From: Oidiodendron maius Zn
Taxonomy: Eukaryota > Ascomycota > Leotiomycetes > Myxotrichaceae
DNA length: 64,000 nucleotides
Direction: 5' to 3'
Assembly: GCA_000827325.1 (NCBI GenBank)
Contig: KN832887.1
Coordinates: 558,001 to 622,000, forward strand
A program made the translations under genes and the position numbers. This document shows, in pieces, positions 63,551-64,000 of the stretch. Each line of letters opens with the position of its first letter. The stretch's first letter is position 1. Under the pieces are notes generated by a model. It saw only the letters and a program-made list of their open reading frames with translations, had not been told where the DNA came from and searched no databases.

Positions 63551-64000
63551 AGTGGAAGAGTTATAAATGATTGTGGTGATTTGCAGCATGTATAATTTGA
63601 ATATCCCTAACATGTATTACTATTAAGAAATCTATAAATATAAGAAATGCCAGATCTCTACTCCAAACCGCAAAATGTGCTGGGAAGAGATTGGCTTCCT
63701 ACATGAGATCAAGGAACTGTCTCTGGAAGATGATATACTCCATTAGAACTAGGGAAAGGAGCTGCCATGCCCTTCATATCGACGATCAAGTACGATCTGC
63801 AGCATTATAACCGCTCTCGGGAACGACTATGCGAACGACTATGCGAAGGATCTGCAGGGCGTTTTGAGTCTCCCTCGGCCCACTCAACTCGACAAATCGC
63901 AAGCGACATTCTTTCTAGCAGGGCTCTGCCAGACACTCAGCTTGATCCAGGGACCTCCAGGTTAGCTTAGTTATACTTCGAGTGACTCACGTTGTAACAG
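63551..64000. other. Right edge, no clear gene
   Basis: A frame at 63767-63970 contains a duplicated 12-base unit (GAACGACTATGC, 63821-63844) and a Ser/Arg-rich translation. No family recognised. Confidence 0.3.

Noticed and set aside
1-64000. tRNA, rRNA or CRISPR arrays
   Set aside because: I looked for tRNA B-box motifs and regular spaced repeats and saw none; repeats present are minisatellite, ankyrin-coding or transposon-derived.

Overview
The window looks like nuclear DNA of a filamentous ascomycete, most probably of the Aspergillus/Penicillium group. Genes are single units on both strands, introns are short (mostly 45-75 bp, GT-AG with CTAAC/CTGAC-like branch sites), and the families are typical of such fungi: HET, 2EXR, NACHT-ankyrin, ABCC transporters, GH18 chitinase, large-subunit catalase and an aphA-like acid phosphatase. 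A retroelement carries an AT-rich, transition-only pattern typical of RIP. I found no rRNA, tRNA or CRISPR.

Layout. 1-791: 5' part of a secreted SET-domain protein (minus). 2.4-3.5 kb: single-pass membrane protein with a Ser/Thr stalk (minus). 4.7-5.6 kb: LCM-type O-methyltransferase (plus). 5.8-13.1 kb: a purple acid phosphatase gene (minus) split by a 5.4-kb Ty1/copia fossil with 178-bp LTRs and a CTAAC target duplication. 13.9-15.7 kb: F-box protein. 15.9-16.7 kb: ABM-like protein. 16.9-17.6 kb: decayed secreted-protein gene. 17.8-18.9 kb: proline-rich disordered protein. 19.4 kb: probable solo LTR. 19.6-20.1 kb: broken 2EXR gene. 20.5-22.0 kb: secreted GH18 chitinase. 24.2-25.7 kb: acyltransferase-3 membrane protein. 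26.8-28.8 kb: HET-domain protein.

29.0-38.3 kb is the most notable metabolic block. A seven-exon ABCC transporter is transcribed divergently from a P-loop protein of unknown function, followed by a convergent IucA/IucC-type (NRPS-independent siderophore) synthetase. This is a candidate small gene cluster for a carboxylate metallophore or similar condensation product. A C2H2 zinc-finger protein (40.3-41.0 kb) and a secreted catalase-family protein that lacks the usual distal Asn (43.4-45.6 kb) follow, then an EBP/EXPERA membrane protein (47.5-48.3 kb).

48.6-64 kb is an accessory region rich in self/non-self recognition-type genes. It holds a HET-domain relic, a decayed NACHT-ankyrin gene, a multidomain gene (trypsin-like protease, ankyrin repeats, then a pseudokinase in another frame), and two related proteins with a conserved C-terminal membrane anchor, the second frame-broken. 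These flank a well-preserved ACC deaminase gene. A small conserved-looking gene lies near the right edge.
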